Notes: a model not told the origin generated them from the letters alone. A DNA stretch of 14,552 nucleotides from CAZADH01 sp964483805 (GCA_964483805.1 CAZADH010000145.1:1-14552), one strand, 5' to 3'. Positions 7,416 through 14,337 are shown, counted from the first letter of the stretch. A program made the numbers and translations.

Positions 7416-8404
7416 TCCCGACACGCGTCACCCAGCTTCTCGGTATTCGCTACCCGGTGCTGCAGGGCGGCATGGCCTGGGTCAGTTCGGCCGAACTGGT
7501 CGCCGCGGTCAGCGAGGCCGGCGGCCTGGGCGTTCTCGGCTCCGGCCCGATGACCCCCGACATTCTCCGCTCAGAACTGCAGAAGATCCGGGCGCTCACG
7601 ACGAAACCGTTTGGCGTCAACATCATGTTGATGATGCCGGCAGCGCCCGAGCTGATCGCCGTCTGTTGTGCCGAGCGCGTGCCAGTCATCACCACCGGCG
7701 CCGGCAATCCGGCACCGCACATGAAAGTATTCAAAGATGCCGGGTGCAAAGTCATCCCGGTGGTCAGTGCCGTGGCTTTGGCCAGACGGCTCGAGCGCGC
7801 CGGCGCCGACGCGGTGATTGCCGAAGGCACCGAGTCCGGTGGCCACATCGGCGAGATCACCACCATGGCGCTGCTGCCGCAGGTCGTTGATGCCGTGCGG
7901 GTGCCGGTCATTGCCGCCGGCGGTATCGCCGATGGTCGCGGCATCCTGGCGGCGATGGCGTTGGGCGCCGAGGGCGTCCAGATGGGCACCCGCTTCATTC
8001 TCGCGCGCGAGTGTCACGTGCACGCCAATTACAAACAAGTTGTGATCAAGAGCGGTGACCGCGACACCTGCGTCACCGGTGCGATGCACGGCCATTCGGT
8101 GCGCGTTATCAAGAACAAGCTGGCGAAGCAGTATCTCGAACTCGAGCGCGGCGGCGCCTCGCTCGAACAGCTCGACGCGTTCGCCAAGGGCAGCCTGCAG
8201 AAGGCGGTCCGCGAGGGCAACGTCGATGACGGTTCGGTCATGGCCGGCCAGATCGCGGGCCTGCTCAATGAAGAGCTCAGTTGTGCCGAGATCTTCGCCG
8301 AATTGCAGCGAGGTTTTCGCGAGACTTTCGCCCGCCTCGGCGGCAACATGACGCCGGCTGGCCGCCCGATCCCGACGAATGGGGCGCAGGAGGCCAGCGC
8401 GTGA
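7412..8404 (+). CDS. fabK: FMN-dependent enoyl-ACP reductase II FabK
   Basis: Reduces trans-2-enoyl-ACP in the last step of each elongation cycle, using FMN and NAD(P)H. It is the triclosan-insensitive alternative to FabI. At 330 aa it resembles the pneumococcal FabK as I recall it along its length: YPVLQGGMAWVSSAEL at 14-29, SEAGGLGVLGSG, KPFGVNIMLM at 65-74, TTGAGNPAPHMKVF, catalytic-type His145 in ESGGHIGEITTM, IPVIAAGGIADGRG-like PVIAAGGIADGRG, EGVQMGTRF, and the C-terminal DDGSVMAGQIAG that separates FabK from plain nitronate monooxygenases. ATG 7412 overlaps the fabH stop. The only nearby purine run is weak, so translation probably depends on coupling. The stop overlaps fabD. No fabI or fabL is present in the window. 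Confidence 0.94.
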   Translation: MIPTRVTQLLGIRYPVLQGGMAWVSSAELVAAVSEAGGLGVLGSGPMTPDILRSELQKIRALTTKPFGVNIMLMMPAAPELIAVCCAERVPVITTGAGNPAPHMKVFKDAGCKVIPVVSAVALARRLERAGADAVIAEGTESGGHIGEITTMALLPQVVDAVRVPVIAAGGIADGRGILAAMALGAEGVQMGTRFILARECHVHANYKQVVIKSGDRDTCVTGAMHGHSVRVIKNKLAKQYLELERGGASLEQLDAFAKGSLQKAVREGNVDDGSVMAGQIAGLLNEELSCAEIFAELQRGFRETFARLGGNMTPAGRPIPTNGAQEASA

Positions 8405-9372
8405 GCCACAGCGGGGTCACGGCACTCGTCTTCCCCGGTCAGGGGTCACAGGCCATCGGCATGGGCAAGGCCTTTCATGATGGCCACGACTGGGCGCGGG
8501 CGATGTTCGCCACGGCGCACGAGGTCCTGGGTCGCCCTCTGGCCGAGATCTGTTTCGCGGGGCCTGAAGAGACATTGCGCCAGACGACCAACACGCAACC
8601 GGCGTTGTTCGTGGTCGAAGCCATCACCTTCGAAGCGGTGCGCCGCGCCAACGTGACGTGGTCGGCCGTGGCCGGGCACTCGCTCGGTGAGTATTCGGCG
8701 CTCTACGCCGCCGGCGTCGCCGAGTTCGCCGACCTGCTCCGTCTCGTGCAGTTGCGCGCCCAAGCCATGGAAACCGCGTGCCCGGCGGGCACCGGGGCGA
8801 TGGCGGCGGTTCTCATGCTCGATCGGGCCACGGTCGAGGGCATCTGCCGCGAGGTCGCTCCTCTGGGCGTATGCGTTGCCGCCAACTGCAACTGCCCTGG
8901 CCAGATCGTCATTTCCGGCACGGCAGCCGCGGTCGAGCAAGCGGGCAAACTGGCCAAGGAGCGCAAGGCGCGGCGGGTCATGCCGTTGAGCGTCTCCGGT
9001 CCCTTCCATTCGCCCCTGATGGCGCCGGCCGCCAAGCAACTCGAGGAAGCATTACAACGTATTACATTCCGCGATGCCCAGGTGCCGGTCTACACCAATG
9101 TCGATGCGGCACCGACTCGCAGCGGCACCGAGTTGAAGCAGAAGCTGGTCGCCCAGTTGACCGGCACCGTCCGCTGGGAGGAAACTTTACAACGGATGCA
9201 CACCGACGGTTTCCGCCGTTTCATCGAGGTCGGGCCCGGCGCGGTTCTGGCCGGCCTGATCAAGAAGACCCTCGCCGCTGCTGAGACAGTGCACGGCGAG
9301 ACTCCCGCCGACATTGCCGCCCTCGCCGAGGTTGCGGGCAAGGCCGGCGACACCATGGTGGTTTCTTCATGA
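8401..9372 (+). CDS. fabD: Malonyl-CoA:ACP transacylase FabD
   Basis: Moves malonyl from CoA to the ACP phosphopantetheine arm, supplying the extender unit. The protein is 323 aa, normal. Seen: VFPGQGSQAIGMG at 10-22, nucleophile Ser94 in AGHSLGEYSAL, Arg119 in LVQLRAQAM, NCNCPGQIVISG at 162-173, catalytic-type His203 in GPFHSPLM, and a VEVGPG-like FIEVGPGAVLAGL near the C-terminus. The start is GTG 8401, supported by AGGAGG at 8388-8393 and by a 4-nt overlap with the fabK stop. An open frame extends further upstream but without family similarity. The stop overlaps fabG by ATGA. Confidence 0.96.
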   Translation: MSHSGVTALVFPGQGSQAIGMGKAFHDGHDWARAMFATAHEVLGRPLAEICFAGPEETLRQTTNTQPALFVVEAITFEAVRRANVTWSAVAGHSLGEYSALYAAGVAEFADLLRLVQLRAQAMETACPAGTGAMAAVLMLDRATVEGICREVAPLGVCVAANCNCPGQIVISGTAAAVEQAGKLAKERKARRVMPLSVSGPFHSPLMAPAAKQLEEALQRITFRDAQVPVYTNVDAAPTRSGTELKQKLVAQLTGTVRWEETLQRMHTDGFRRFIEVGPGAVLAGLIKKTLAAAETVHGETPADIAALAEVAGKAGDTMVVSS

Positions 9373-10112
9373 CCGACGTCAAACCCGTTGCCCTCATCAC
9401 CGGTTCCGGTCGCGGCATCGGCCGCGAGATTGCGGCCCGCCTGGCGGCCGACGGTTTTGCGATCATGCTGTCCGATGTCAATGCCGAGACGCTCGAGGCC
9501 ACCAAACAAGCGTTTGCCGCCGCCGGGCGTACGGTTGCGGCCACCGTGGCCAACGTCGCCGATGCCGCCGATGCCGAACGACTCGTCACCGAGACGATGA
9601 CCGCGTTCGGTCGCGTCGATGCGCTGGTCAACAACGCCGGAATCACCCGCGATGGGCTGGTTCTGCGCATGAAAGACGAGCAGTGGGATGCCGTGCTCAA
9701 CGTCAATCTGCGCGGCACCTTCCTCATGAGTCGCGCCGCGCTCAAGCCGATGCTCAAGCAAAAGGGCGGTACGATCATCAACATCGCTTCGGTCATCGGT
9801 CTGATGGGCAATGCCGGCCAGGCCAATTACGCGGCCAGCAAGGCGGGCATCATCGGGTTGAGTCGTTCGTTGGCCAAAGAGTACGGCAGCAAGGGCATTC
9901 GGGTGAATGCCATCGCCCCCGGTTTCATCAAGAGTGAAATGACCGACGCGTTGTCCCCCGAGACCCGCGAGGCACTGTTGAAGCAGATTCCTCTCGGTTT
10001 CCTCGGTGAGCCCGCCGACGTCGCCGACCTCGTCAGTTTTCTTGCCAGCAGTCGTTCGCGCTACATCACCGGACAGGTGTTGCAGGTCGACGGCGGCATG
10101 GTCATGGCGTGA
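9369..10112 (+). CDS. fabG: 3-oxoacyl-ACP reductase FabG
   Basis: NADPH-dependent short-chain dehydrogenase that reduces 3-ketoacyl-ACP to 3-hydroxyacyl-ACP. The length is 247 aa, exactly typical. Seen: the Rossmann motif TGSGRGIG at 11-18, NNAG at 88-91, and the catalytic Ser141, Tyr154 and Lys158 (NIASVIG and YAASK), then RVNAIAPGFIKSEMTD, the FabG-type signature after the active site, and C-terminal GQVLQVDGGMVM. Start ATG 9369 overlaps the fabD stop, with GGTGG at 9357-9361 as a modest ribosome-binding site. acpP follows after 30 nt with a much stronger site. Confidence 0.96.
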   Translation: MTDVKPVALITGSGRGIGREIAARLAADGFAIMLSDVNAETLEATKQAFAAAGRTVAATVANVADAADAERLVTETMTAFGRVDALVNNAGITRDGLVLRMKDEQWDAVLNVNLRGTFLMSRAALKPMLKQKGGTIINIASVIGLMGNAGQANYAASKAGIIGLSRSLAKEYGSKGIRVNAIAPGFIKSEMTDALSPETREALLKQIPLGFLGEPADVADLVSFLASSRSRYITGQVLQVDGGMVMA

Positions 10113-10129
10113 TATACACCCACAACATC

Positions 10130-10136
10130 AGGAGGT
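10130..10136 (+). promoter_or_regulatory. Strong Shine-Dalgarno AGGAGGT before acpP
   Basis: AGGAGGT at 10130-10136, six nucleotides before GTG 10143. It is the longest anti-16S match in the operon and fits the need for high ACP synthesis despite a GTG start. Confidence 0.7.
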
Positions 10137-10142
10137 AATACC

Positions 10143-10394
10143 GTGAGCCAGATTTTTGAAGAAGTCAAGAAGATCATCGTCGACCAACTTGGCGTCGATG
10201 ACGCGCAGGTCACCGACAACGCCAGTTTCGTCGAGGATCTTGGTGCCGACAGCCTCGACACCGTCGAACTGGTGATGGCTCTCGAAGAGAAGTTCGGCCT
10301 CGAGATTTCCGACGACGACGCCGAAAAGCTCAAGACGGTCAAAGACGCGGTCGAGTACATTTCGAAGAAGAAGGAAGCCGCGACCGCGAACTGA
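10143..10394 (+). CDS. acpP: Acyl carrier protein
   Basis: Small acidic four-helix carrier of growing acyl chains. The length is 83 aa. The phosphopantetheine attachment site is Ser37 in EDLGADSLDTVEL. Flanking helices match ACP: FEEVKKIIVDQLGVD at the N-terminus and LEEKFGLEISDDDAEKLKTVKDAVEYI after the serine. The tail KKKEAATAN is a few residues longer than in E. coli ACP. The start is GTG 10143 with a strong ribosome-binding site. It is followed by a 157-nt gap with a terminator-like hairpin, so ACP may be made in excess over the downstream proteins. Confidence 0.98.
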   Translation: MSQIFEEVKKIIVDQLGVDDAQVTDNASFVEDLGADSLDTVELVMALEEKFGLEISDDDAEKLKTVKDAVEYISKKKEAATAN

Positions 10395-10432
10395 ACGCGT
10401 TCCGACTTCGCGCGCGCTTCGACAATAGCCCG

Positions 10433-10472
10433 GCGGTAATCCCACCAAGGATTGCCGCGGGGTGTATTGTTT
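10433..10472 (+). terminator. Probable terminator or attenuator after acpP
   Basis: GCGGTAATCC at 10433-10442 pairs with GGATTGCCGC at 10449-10458 (ten pairs, one G-U) around a six-base loop, CACCAA. A T-rich stretch, TGTATTGTTT, follows at 10463-10472 after four G. The T run is interrupted and slightly displaced, so partial read-through into the downstream flavoprotein and fabF is likely. The same gap shows no convincing new promoter. Confidence 0.45.
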
Positions 10473-10551
10473 CCCGGGCGTTTTCTGTCGCCTCCAGGTC
10501 GCGACCGAAGCAATCGGGTTCTCTCGGCGGGCGCGACGCCGCGTGCAGGCC

Positions 10552-11502
10552 ATGAAGATCCTCCCGCAGCTCGTGATTGGGCGATTGCAGCCTCGGTATC
10601 CGCTCATCCAGGGCGGGATGGCCATCCGTGTCTCGACCGGGCGGTTGGCCGGTTCGGTGGCCCGGGAAGGCGGCATCGGTCTGATCGCCGGTTCGGGCAT
10701 GTCCGCCGAAGAACTCGGTCACGAAATGCGCGTGGCCCGTGGGCTGGCGCAGGGGGGCATTGTCGGGGTGAACTGCCTGGTGGCGGCATCGGCCTTTCTC
10801 GAGGTCATGAAAGCGGCCATCGCAGCCGGAGCCGATCTGCTCGTCGCGGGTGCCGGTTTTTCGCGCGATCTTCTGCAACTCGGCCGGCAACACGGGGTGC
10901 CGGTGGTGCCGATCGTCTGCTCCACCCGTCTGGCCAAAATGGCCCAAGACCTCGGAGCGGCCGCCGTCATCGTCGAAGGCAAAGAGGCCGGAGGGCACCT
11001 GGGGACCACCAAATCAAGCCGTGTCCTGTATCCCGCGATCAAGGAGGCCGTGAAGATCCCGGTGATCATCGCCGGCGGTGTGATCACGCGCCAGGATCTG
11101 ATCGAAGTGTTCACCATGGGAGTCGACGGCGTCCAGGTGGGAACGCGCTTCGCGGCCAGCGATGAAAGCAACGTCGCACCCGCCTTCAAAGAGCGCTACC
11201 TGCAAGCGCGCGAAGGTGATGTGGTCAAGATCCACAGCCCGGTCGGGTTGCCGGGCAACGCGCTGCCGACACCGTTTTCCGGACGTCTGGCCGCAGGGGC
11301 CGGCAAGCCGGCCTCGTGCAATGCCTGCCTCAAGCGTTGTTCTCAGAGTTTCTGCATCATCCGCGCATTGACCAACGCCAAGGACGGCAATCTCGAGGAA
11401 GGCCTGGTGTTTGCCGGCGAGGGTGTCCACAAAATCGACCGGATCATGTCGGTCAAAGATATCTTTACAATGTATTTCGAAGGGCTGGAACCGCGGCACT
11501 GA
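10552..11502 (+). CDS. FabK/nitronate monooxygenase-family flavoprotein with C-terminal Cys4 cluster
   Basis: TIM-barrel FMN oxidoreductase of the FabK/2-nitropropane dioxygenase superfamily, 316 aa from ATG 10552. Seen: YPLIQGGMAIRVS at 16-28, GGIGLIAGSG at 40-49, GADLLVAGAGFS, His149 in EGKEAGGHLG (aligning with the catalytic His of FabK), PVIIAGGV at 170-177 and GVQVGTRFAAS. Unlike the fabK product it lacks the DDGSVMAGQ C-terminus. Instead it has Cys256, Cys259, Cys263 and Cys268 (CX2CX3CX4C), followed by ALTNAKDGNLEEGLVFAG. I recall similar cysteine-bearing members from anaerobes, so a metal or Fe-S site is plausible but not proven. Lying between acpP and fabF, it may act on acyl-ACP or have a redox role. 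A GTG at 10462 could extend it, but that sequence is unlike the family and overlaps the hairpin. Confidence 0.85.
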   Translation: MKILPQLVIGRLQPRYPLIQGGMAIRVSTGRLAGSVAREGGIGLIAGSGMSAEELGHEMRVARGLAQGGIVGVNCLVAASAFLEVMKAAIAAGADLLVAGAGFSRDLLQLGRQHGVPVVPIVCSTRLAKMAQDLGAAAVIVEGKEAGGHLGTTKSSRVLYPAIKEAVKIPVIIAGGVITRQDLIEVFTMGVDGVQVGTRFAASDESNVAPAFKERYLQAREGDVVKIHSPVGLPGNALPTPFSGRLAAGAGKPASCNACLKRCSQSFCIIRALTNAKDGNLEEGLVFAGEGVHKIDRIMSVKDIFTMYFEGLEPRH

Positions 11503-11508
11503 GCGCAG

Positions 11509-11524
11509 GCCCGCCTCAGCGGGC
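11509..11524 (+). other. Small GC stem-loop after the second flavoprotein gene
   Basis: GCCCGC at 11509-11514 pairs with GCGGGC at 11519-11524 around a CTCA loop, starting 7 nt past the stop codon. No T run follows. It may slow exonucleases or mildly attenuate transcription into fabF rather than terminate it. Confidence 0.3.
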
Positions 11525-11573
11525 GCGCTTCAGGTGAAAGGTCCGTCGGGTTCTCGGAAAGGGGTCATCGACC

Positions 11574-12815
11574 GTGAAGCGAGTCTTCGTTACCGGAATG
11601 GGGGTCATTACGTCGATCGGTGCAACGATCGAGGCATTCACTGCCGCCCTGCGCGAAGGCAAAAACGGCATCAAGCCGATTGCGTCGTTCGACGCCAGCA
11701 AGCACAGTGTGCGCATTGCCGGCGAGATTGCCGATTTCGACCCGTGCGCTTATCTGCCCCGCAAGGAAGCGCGTCGTCACGACCGTTACTCGCAACTCGG
11801 GCTGGTGGCCGCCCAGATGGCGATCAAGTCGGCGGGCATCGAGAAAGACAAACTCGACAACCCCAAACGGGTCGGGGTGTTGCTGGCTTCGGGCATTGGC
11901 GGGATTCACACGTTCGAGGCGGAGTACGACACCCTGCAGAAGGGTGGGCCGGGCCGGGTCAGCCCGTTCCTGGTGCCGATGATGATCTGCAACATCGCCT
12001 CCGGGTGCGTGGCCATCGACCACGGTTTCAAGGGCCCGAACTTCTGCATCGTCTCGGCCTGCGCTTCGGGTTTGCACGCCATGGGCGAGGCCTATCACCA
12101 GATCCTCCTCGACCAGGCCGACATCGTCGTCTGCGGCGGCGCGGAAGCGGCCATCACGCCGCTCACGGTGGCCGGCTTCGCCTCGATGAAAGCGTTGTCG
12201 ACCCGCAACGACGAACCGCATCGCGCGTCCCGCCCGTTCGACCGCGACCGCGACGGCTTCGTCATGGGTGAGGGCGCCGGCGTGTTCGTCATCGAAACCG
12301 AAGAGAGCATGAAGCGGCGCGGCGTCAAACCGCTGGCCGAGGTCCGCGGATACGGTGCATCGGCCGATGCCAACCACATCACCGCGCCCGATCCCGACGG
12401 CGAAGGGGCCTTCGAGGCCATGACGCGGGCGCTTTCGCGCCACCAGACGCCGGTGGCGCGGGTCAACTACGTCAATGCCCATGGCACCTCGACTGCGCTC
12501 AACGACAAGATCGAAACCCACGCGCTCAAACGGGTCCTGGGCAGCGATTGCCGCAGTCGCGTGCTGGTGAACAGCACGAAGTCGATGATCGGGCATCTGC
12601 TCGGCGCAGCCGGCAGCGTCGGCGCGGTGGCTACCGTGGCCCAGATGGCCGCCGGATTCGTGCATCCGACCGTCAACCTCGAGAATCCCGACGAGGCCTG
12701 CGATCTCGATTATGTTGCCGGCCACGCCCGCGAACATCGCATCGACCACGCCCTGATCAACTCCTTCGGTTTCGGCGGCCAGAACGCGTCGTTGCTGCTG
12801 GCCCGCGCCGACTGA
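11574..12815 (+). CDS. fabF: Beta-ketoacyl-ACP synthase II FabF
   Basis: Elongating condensing enzyme joining acyl-ACP and malonyl-ACP. The length is 413 aa, typical. The N-terminus RVFVTGMGVITSIG is diagnostic. The Cys-His-His active site is visible: Cys163 in VSACASGLHAMG, His303 in NAHGTSTALND and His341 in NSTKSMIGHLLGAAG, with FGFGGQNASLLL at the C-terminus. SRPFDRDRDGFVMGEGAG at 219-236 is also conserved. The start is GTG 11574, at the conserved N-terminus, with GGAAAGGGG at 11556-11564 as ribosome-binding site. It lies 71 nt after the flavoprotein gene and 32 nt before rnc. The usual order acpP-fabF is here interrupted by the flavoprotein gene. Confidence 0.97.
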   Translation: MKRVFVTGMGVITSIGATIEAFTAALREGKNGIKPIASFDASKHSVRIAGEIADFDPCAYLPRKEARRHDRYSQLGLVAAQMAIKSAGIEKDKLDNPKRVGVLLASGIGGIHTFEAEYDTLQKGGPGRVSPFLVPMMICNIASGCVAIDHGFKGPNFCIVSACASGLHAMGEAYHQILLDQADIVVCGGAEAAITPLTVAGFASMKALSTRNDEPHRASRPFDRDRDGFVMGEGAGVFVIETEESMKRRGVKPLAEVRGYGASADANHITAPDPDGEGAFEAMTRALSRHQTPVARVNYVNAHGTSTALNDKIETHALKRVLGSDCRSRVLVNSTKSMIGHLLGAAGSVGAVATVAQMAAGFVHPTVNLENPDEACDLDYVAGHAREHRIDHALINSFGFGGQNASLLLARAD

Positions 12816-12847
12816 CAAAAGACATACATCGTATTACACGCTACAAC

Positions 12848-13660
12848 TTGACCGACGACGACCGGGTTGCCCAGACCCAGATCGTCGTCGGTCATCGTTT
12901 TGCCTGCCCGGCCTTGCTTCTCCAGGCCCTCACCCACCCGTCGGCGGCCGACGGGCGGCGACCCAACAATCAACGGCTCGAGTTTCTCGGCGACAGTGTG
13001 CTGGGCATGGTCGTGGCCGAAGCACTGTTTCGCGGTGAACCGACCGCCGCCGAAGGCCTGCTCTCGAGACGCCGCGCCACCCTCGTCGGCCGTCTTCACC
13101 TGGCAAGCGTCGCCGAGCAGATCGGCCTGGGACCGTTGCTCGTGCTGGGGCCGGCGCTGACCTCGCACAAGCTGGCGCCGGCAACGTGGCAGACAGTGCT
13201 TGCCGACGCGCTCGAGGCGGTCATCGGCGCACTGTATCTCGATGGAGGCCTCGCTGCCACCCGGCCATTCATCGAGGGAAGCGTGCTGACGCCGGACGGC
13301 GACGCCGCGACCGCAAGTGACGAAACGCCGAGCGAGCCAACCGCGGGATCCGGCAATCGCGACGCCAAAACCCGACTGCAGGAGCTGGCCCAGGCCACCG
13401 GGCCGGCGAAACCGACCTACACCGTGGTCGGCCGGACCGGCCCCGATCACGCGCCCCTGTTCACCGTTGCCGTGGCGCTGGGCGACGAAACGCTCGCAAC
13501 CGGCACGGGAGCAAGCCGCAAAGCCGCCGAGCAAGCGGCCGCGACGTTGGCCCTGACCCGACTGACGACGGCTTCGTCGGCACACACCCCGCCCCACCCC
13601 ACCCGCACGGATGCCAAGCAACGGGGCCGACCGACCGACCGAGCAAAACCCCGTGGTTGA
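12848..13660 (+). CDS. rnc: Ribonuclease III
   Basis: Double-strand RNA endonuclease processing rRNA precursors and structured mRNAs. The length is 270 aa from TTG 12848, longer than the usual ~225-250. The catalytic domain has NQRLEFLGDSVLG at 41-53 with metal ligands Glu45 and Asp49, and LADALEAVIGALYLDGG with Asp120 and Glu123. The first Glu of the usual NERLEFLGD is Gln, a variant I recall in other RNase III proteins. A Thr/Ser/Gly-rich linker leads to a dsRNA-binding domain, DAKTRLQELAQ through GASRKAAEQAAATLAL. The last ~30 residues are a Pro/Arg/Lys-rich tail. No ribosome-binding site is seen and no ATG precedes the conserved core, so the start is uncertain. The fabF-rnc order is common in bacteria. 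Confidence 0.94.
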   Translation: MTDDDRVAQTQIVVGHRFACPALLLQALTHPSAADGRRPNNQRLEFLGDSVLGMVVAEALFRGEPTAAEGLLSRRRATLVGRLHLASVAEQIGLGPLLVLGPALTSHKLAPATWQTVLADALEAVIGALYLDGGLAATRPFIEGSVLTPDGDAATASDETPSEPTAGSGNRDAKTRLQELAQATGPAKPTYTVVGRTGPDHAPLFTVAVALGDETLATGTGASRKAAEQAAATLALTRLTTASSAHTPPHPTRTDAKQRGRPTDRAKPRG

Positions 13661-13731
13661 GCCACACCGGTCGACACACAAAGAAAGTAACGTCTCAGTT
13701 ATTGGTGGCGTTGGCCGGCGAAGTTCGGAGG

Positions 13732-13748
13732 CGCGGGGGCGCCCAGCC
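13732..13748. repeat. 17-bp word shared with the first intergenic region
   Basis: CGCGGGGGCGCCCAGCC at 13732-13748 is identical to 96-112. Both copies are intergenic and both lie next to hairpins and further short repeats, which suggests one genomic repeat family rather than chance. Confidence 0.55.
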
Positions 13749-13763
13749 AAAGCGGCCGACCGC

Positions 13764-13845
13764 GGCCGACGTGGAACGGGTGTGAGGCTCGCGGGCGGCG
13801 TGCAACGACCTGTGCCGCGAGCCGAGCGGGCCGACGTGGAACGGG
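13764..13845. repeat. 17-bp direct repeat flanking a 9-bp hairpin
   Basis: GGCCGACGTGGAACGGG occurs at 13764-13780 and 13829-13845, 65 nt apart. Between the copies, GGCTCGCGG at 13786-13794 is the exact complement of CCGCGAGCC at 13815-13823. The 20-nt loop contains GTGCAACGACC, which resembles module B of the first intergenic region (GTGCAAACGACC). No T run follows, so it is not a standard terminator. Confidence 0.6.
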
Positions 13846-13892
13846 CGCGTGCCCCCGCTCACTGAGATGTTACACAAAGAAAAACACTGCGG

Positions 13893-13921
13893 TTGCCTCG
13901 ACACGAGCGAAGGTCTATACT
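13893..13921 (+). promoter_or_regulatory. Sigma-70/sigma-A-type promoter of spoVS
   Basis: TTGCCT at 13893-13898, a 17-nt spacer and TATACT at 13916-13921, predicting a start near 13928 and a ~50-nt leader. It shows the gene is transcribed independently of rnc by what looks like the housekeeping sigma factor rather than a sporulation-specific one. Confidence 0.7.
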
Positions 13922-13977
13922 GAATCTGGTGTGTCCATTCGGAGCCACACACAGATCCCCGAGGAGGCCCGAAGCCC

Positions 13978-14238
13978 ATGGAAGTGCTCAAAGTTGCATC
14001 CACATCGAACCCCAAGTCGGTGGCTGGGGCCATTGCTGCCGTTCTCGAGCACGATAGCAAGGTCGAGTTGTACGCCGTTGGGGCAGGGGCCGTCAATCAG
14101 GCGGTCAAAGCCATTGCCATTACCCGCGGTTACGTGGCCCCCAAGGGCATCGAGCTGGTCACGTTGATTGCCTTCACCAAGATCGAGATCGACGGCCAGG
14201 AGAAAACCGCGATGCGGTTTCTGGTCGAGACCCGCTGA
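13978..14238 (+). CDS. spoVS: SpoVS-family (stage V sporulation protein S) protein
   Basis: 86-aa protein with the same length as, and a strong resemblance to, B. subtilis SpoVS as I recall it: MEVLKVASTSNPKSVAGAIA at 1-20, YAVGAGAVNQAVKAIAITRG at 32-51, then VAPKGIEL, FTKIEIDGQEKTA and a final VETR. The family has an Alba-like fold and is proposed to bind nucleic acid. In Bacillus it affects sporulation and septation, but homologues are also found in non-sporulating bacteria. A GGAGG at 13963-13967 and its own promoter support the start at ATG 13978. Its molecular role here is unknown, and no sporulation gene is adjacent. Confidence 0.95.
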   Translation: MEVLKVASTSNPKSVAGAIAAVLEHDSKVELYAVGAGAVNQAVKAIAITRGYVAPKGIELVTLIAFTKIEIDGQEKTAMRFLVETR

Positions 14239-14337
14239 CCCCAGAGGATCGACGGCCGTCACCCGGCCCACCGCTTGTGGCGCACCCGACCCACTGACAT
14301 GAGCATCTCGCGGCGCGCCACGATAGCAATACATTAT

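Larger units (their letters stand above)
13661..13977. other. Intergenic region between rnc and spoVS
   Basis: 317 nt with no gene I can support. From 13661 to about 13720 it is unremarkable. From 13731 to 13850 it is a GC-rich repeat block. From 13861 it turns AT-richer and carries the spoVS promoter. An open frame across the repeats (13611-13865) has no family features and starts inside rnc. Confidence 0.8.

Noticed and set aside
6503..8404. Open frame continuing upstream from fabK through fabH, as if a fusion protein
   Set aside because: The upstream part is an out-of-frame reading of fabH. The family N-terminus begins at ATG 7412.
7412..8404. Annotation as nitronate monooxygenase
   Set aside because: Operon position and the DDGSVMAGQIAG and ESGGHIG motifs point to FabK specifically.
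10462..10551. Upstream GTG start for the second flavoprotein
   Set aside because: The added 30 residues resemble nothing in the family and the GTG lies just after the hairpin; ATG 10552 fits the usual N-terminus.
11565..12818. 417-codon - strand frame mirroring fabF
   Set aside because: Exact shadow of fabF, whose catalytic residues are all on the + strand.
13611..13865. 84-codon frame over the rnc tail and repeat block
   Set aside because: Low-complexity Arg/Ala/Gly product, starts within rnc and crosses direct repeats and a hairpin.
13978..14238. SpoVS as proof of a spore-former
   Set aside because: SpoVS homologues also occur in bacteria that do not sporulate, and no other sporulation gene is in the window.
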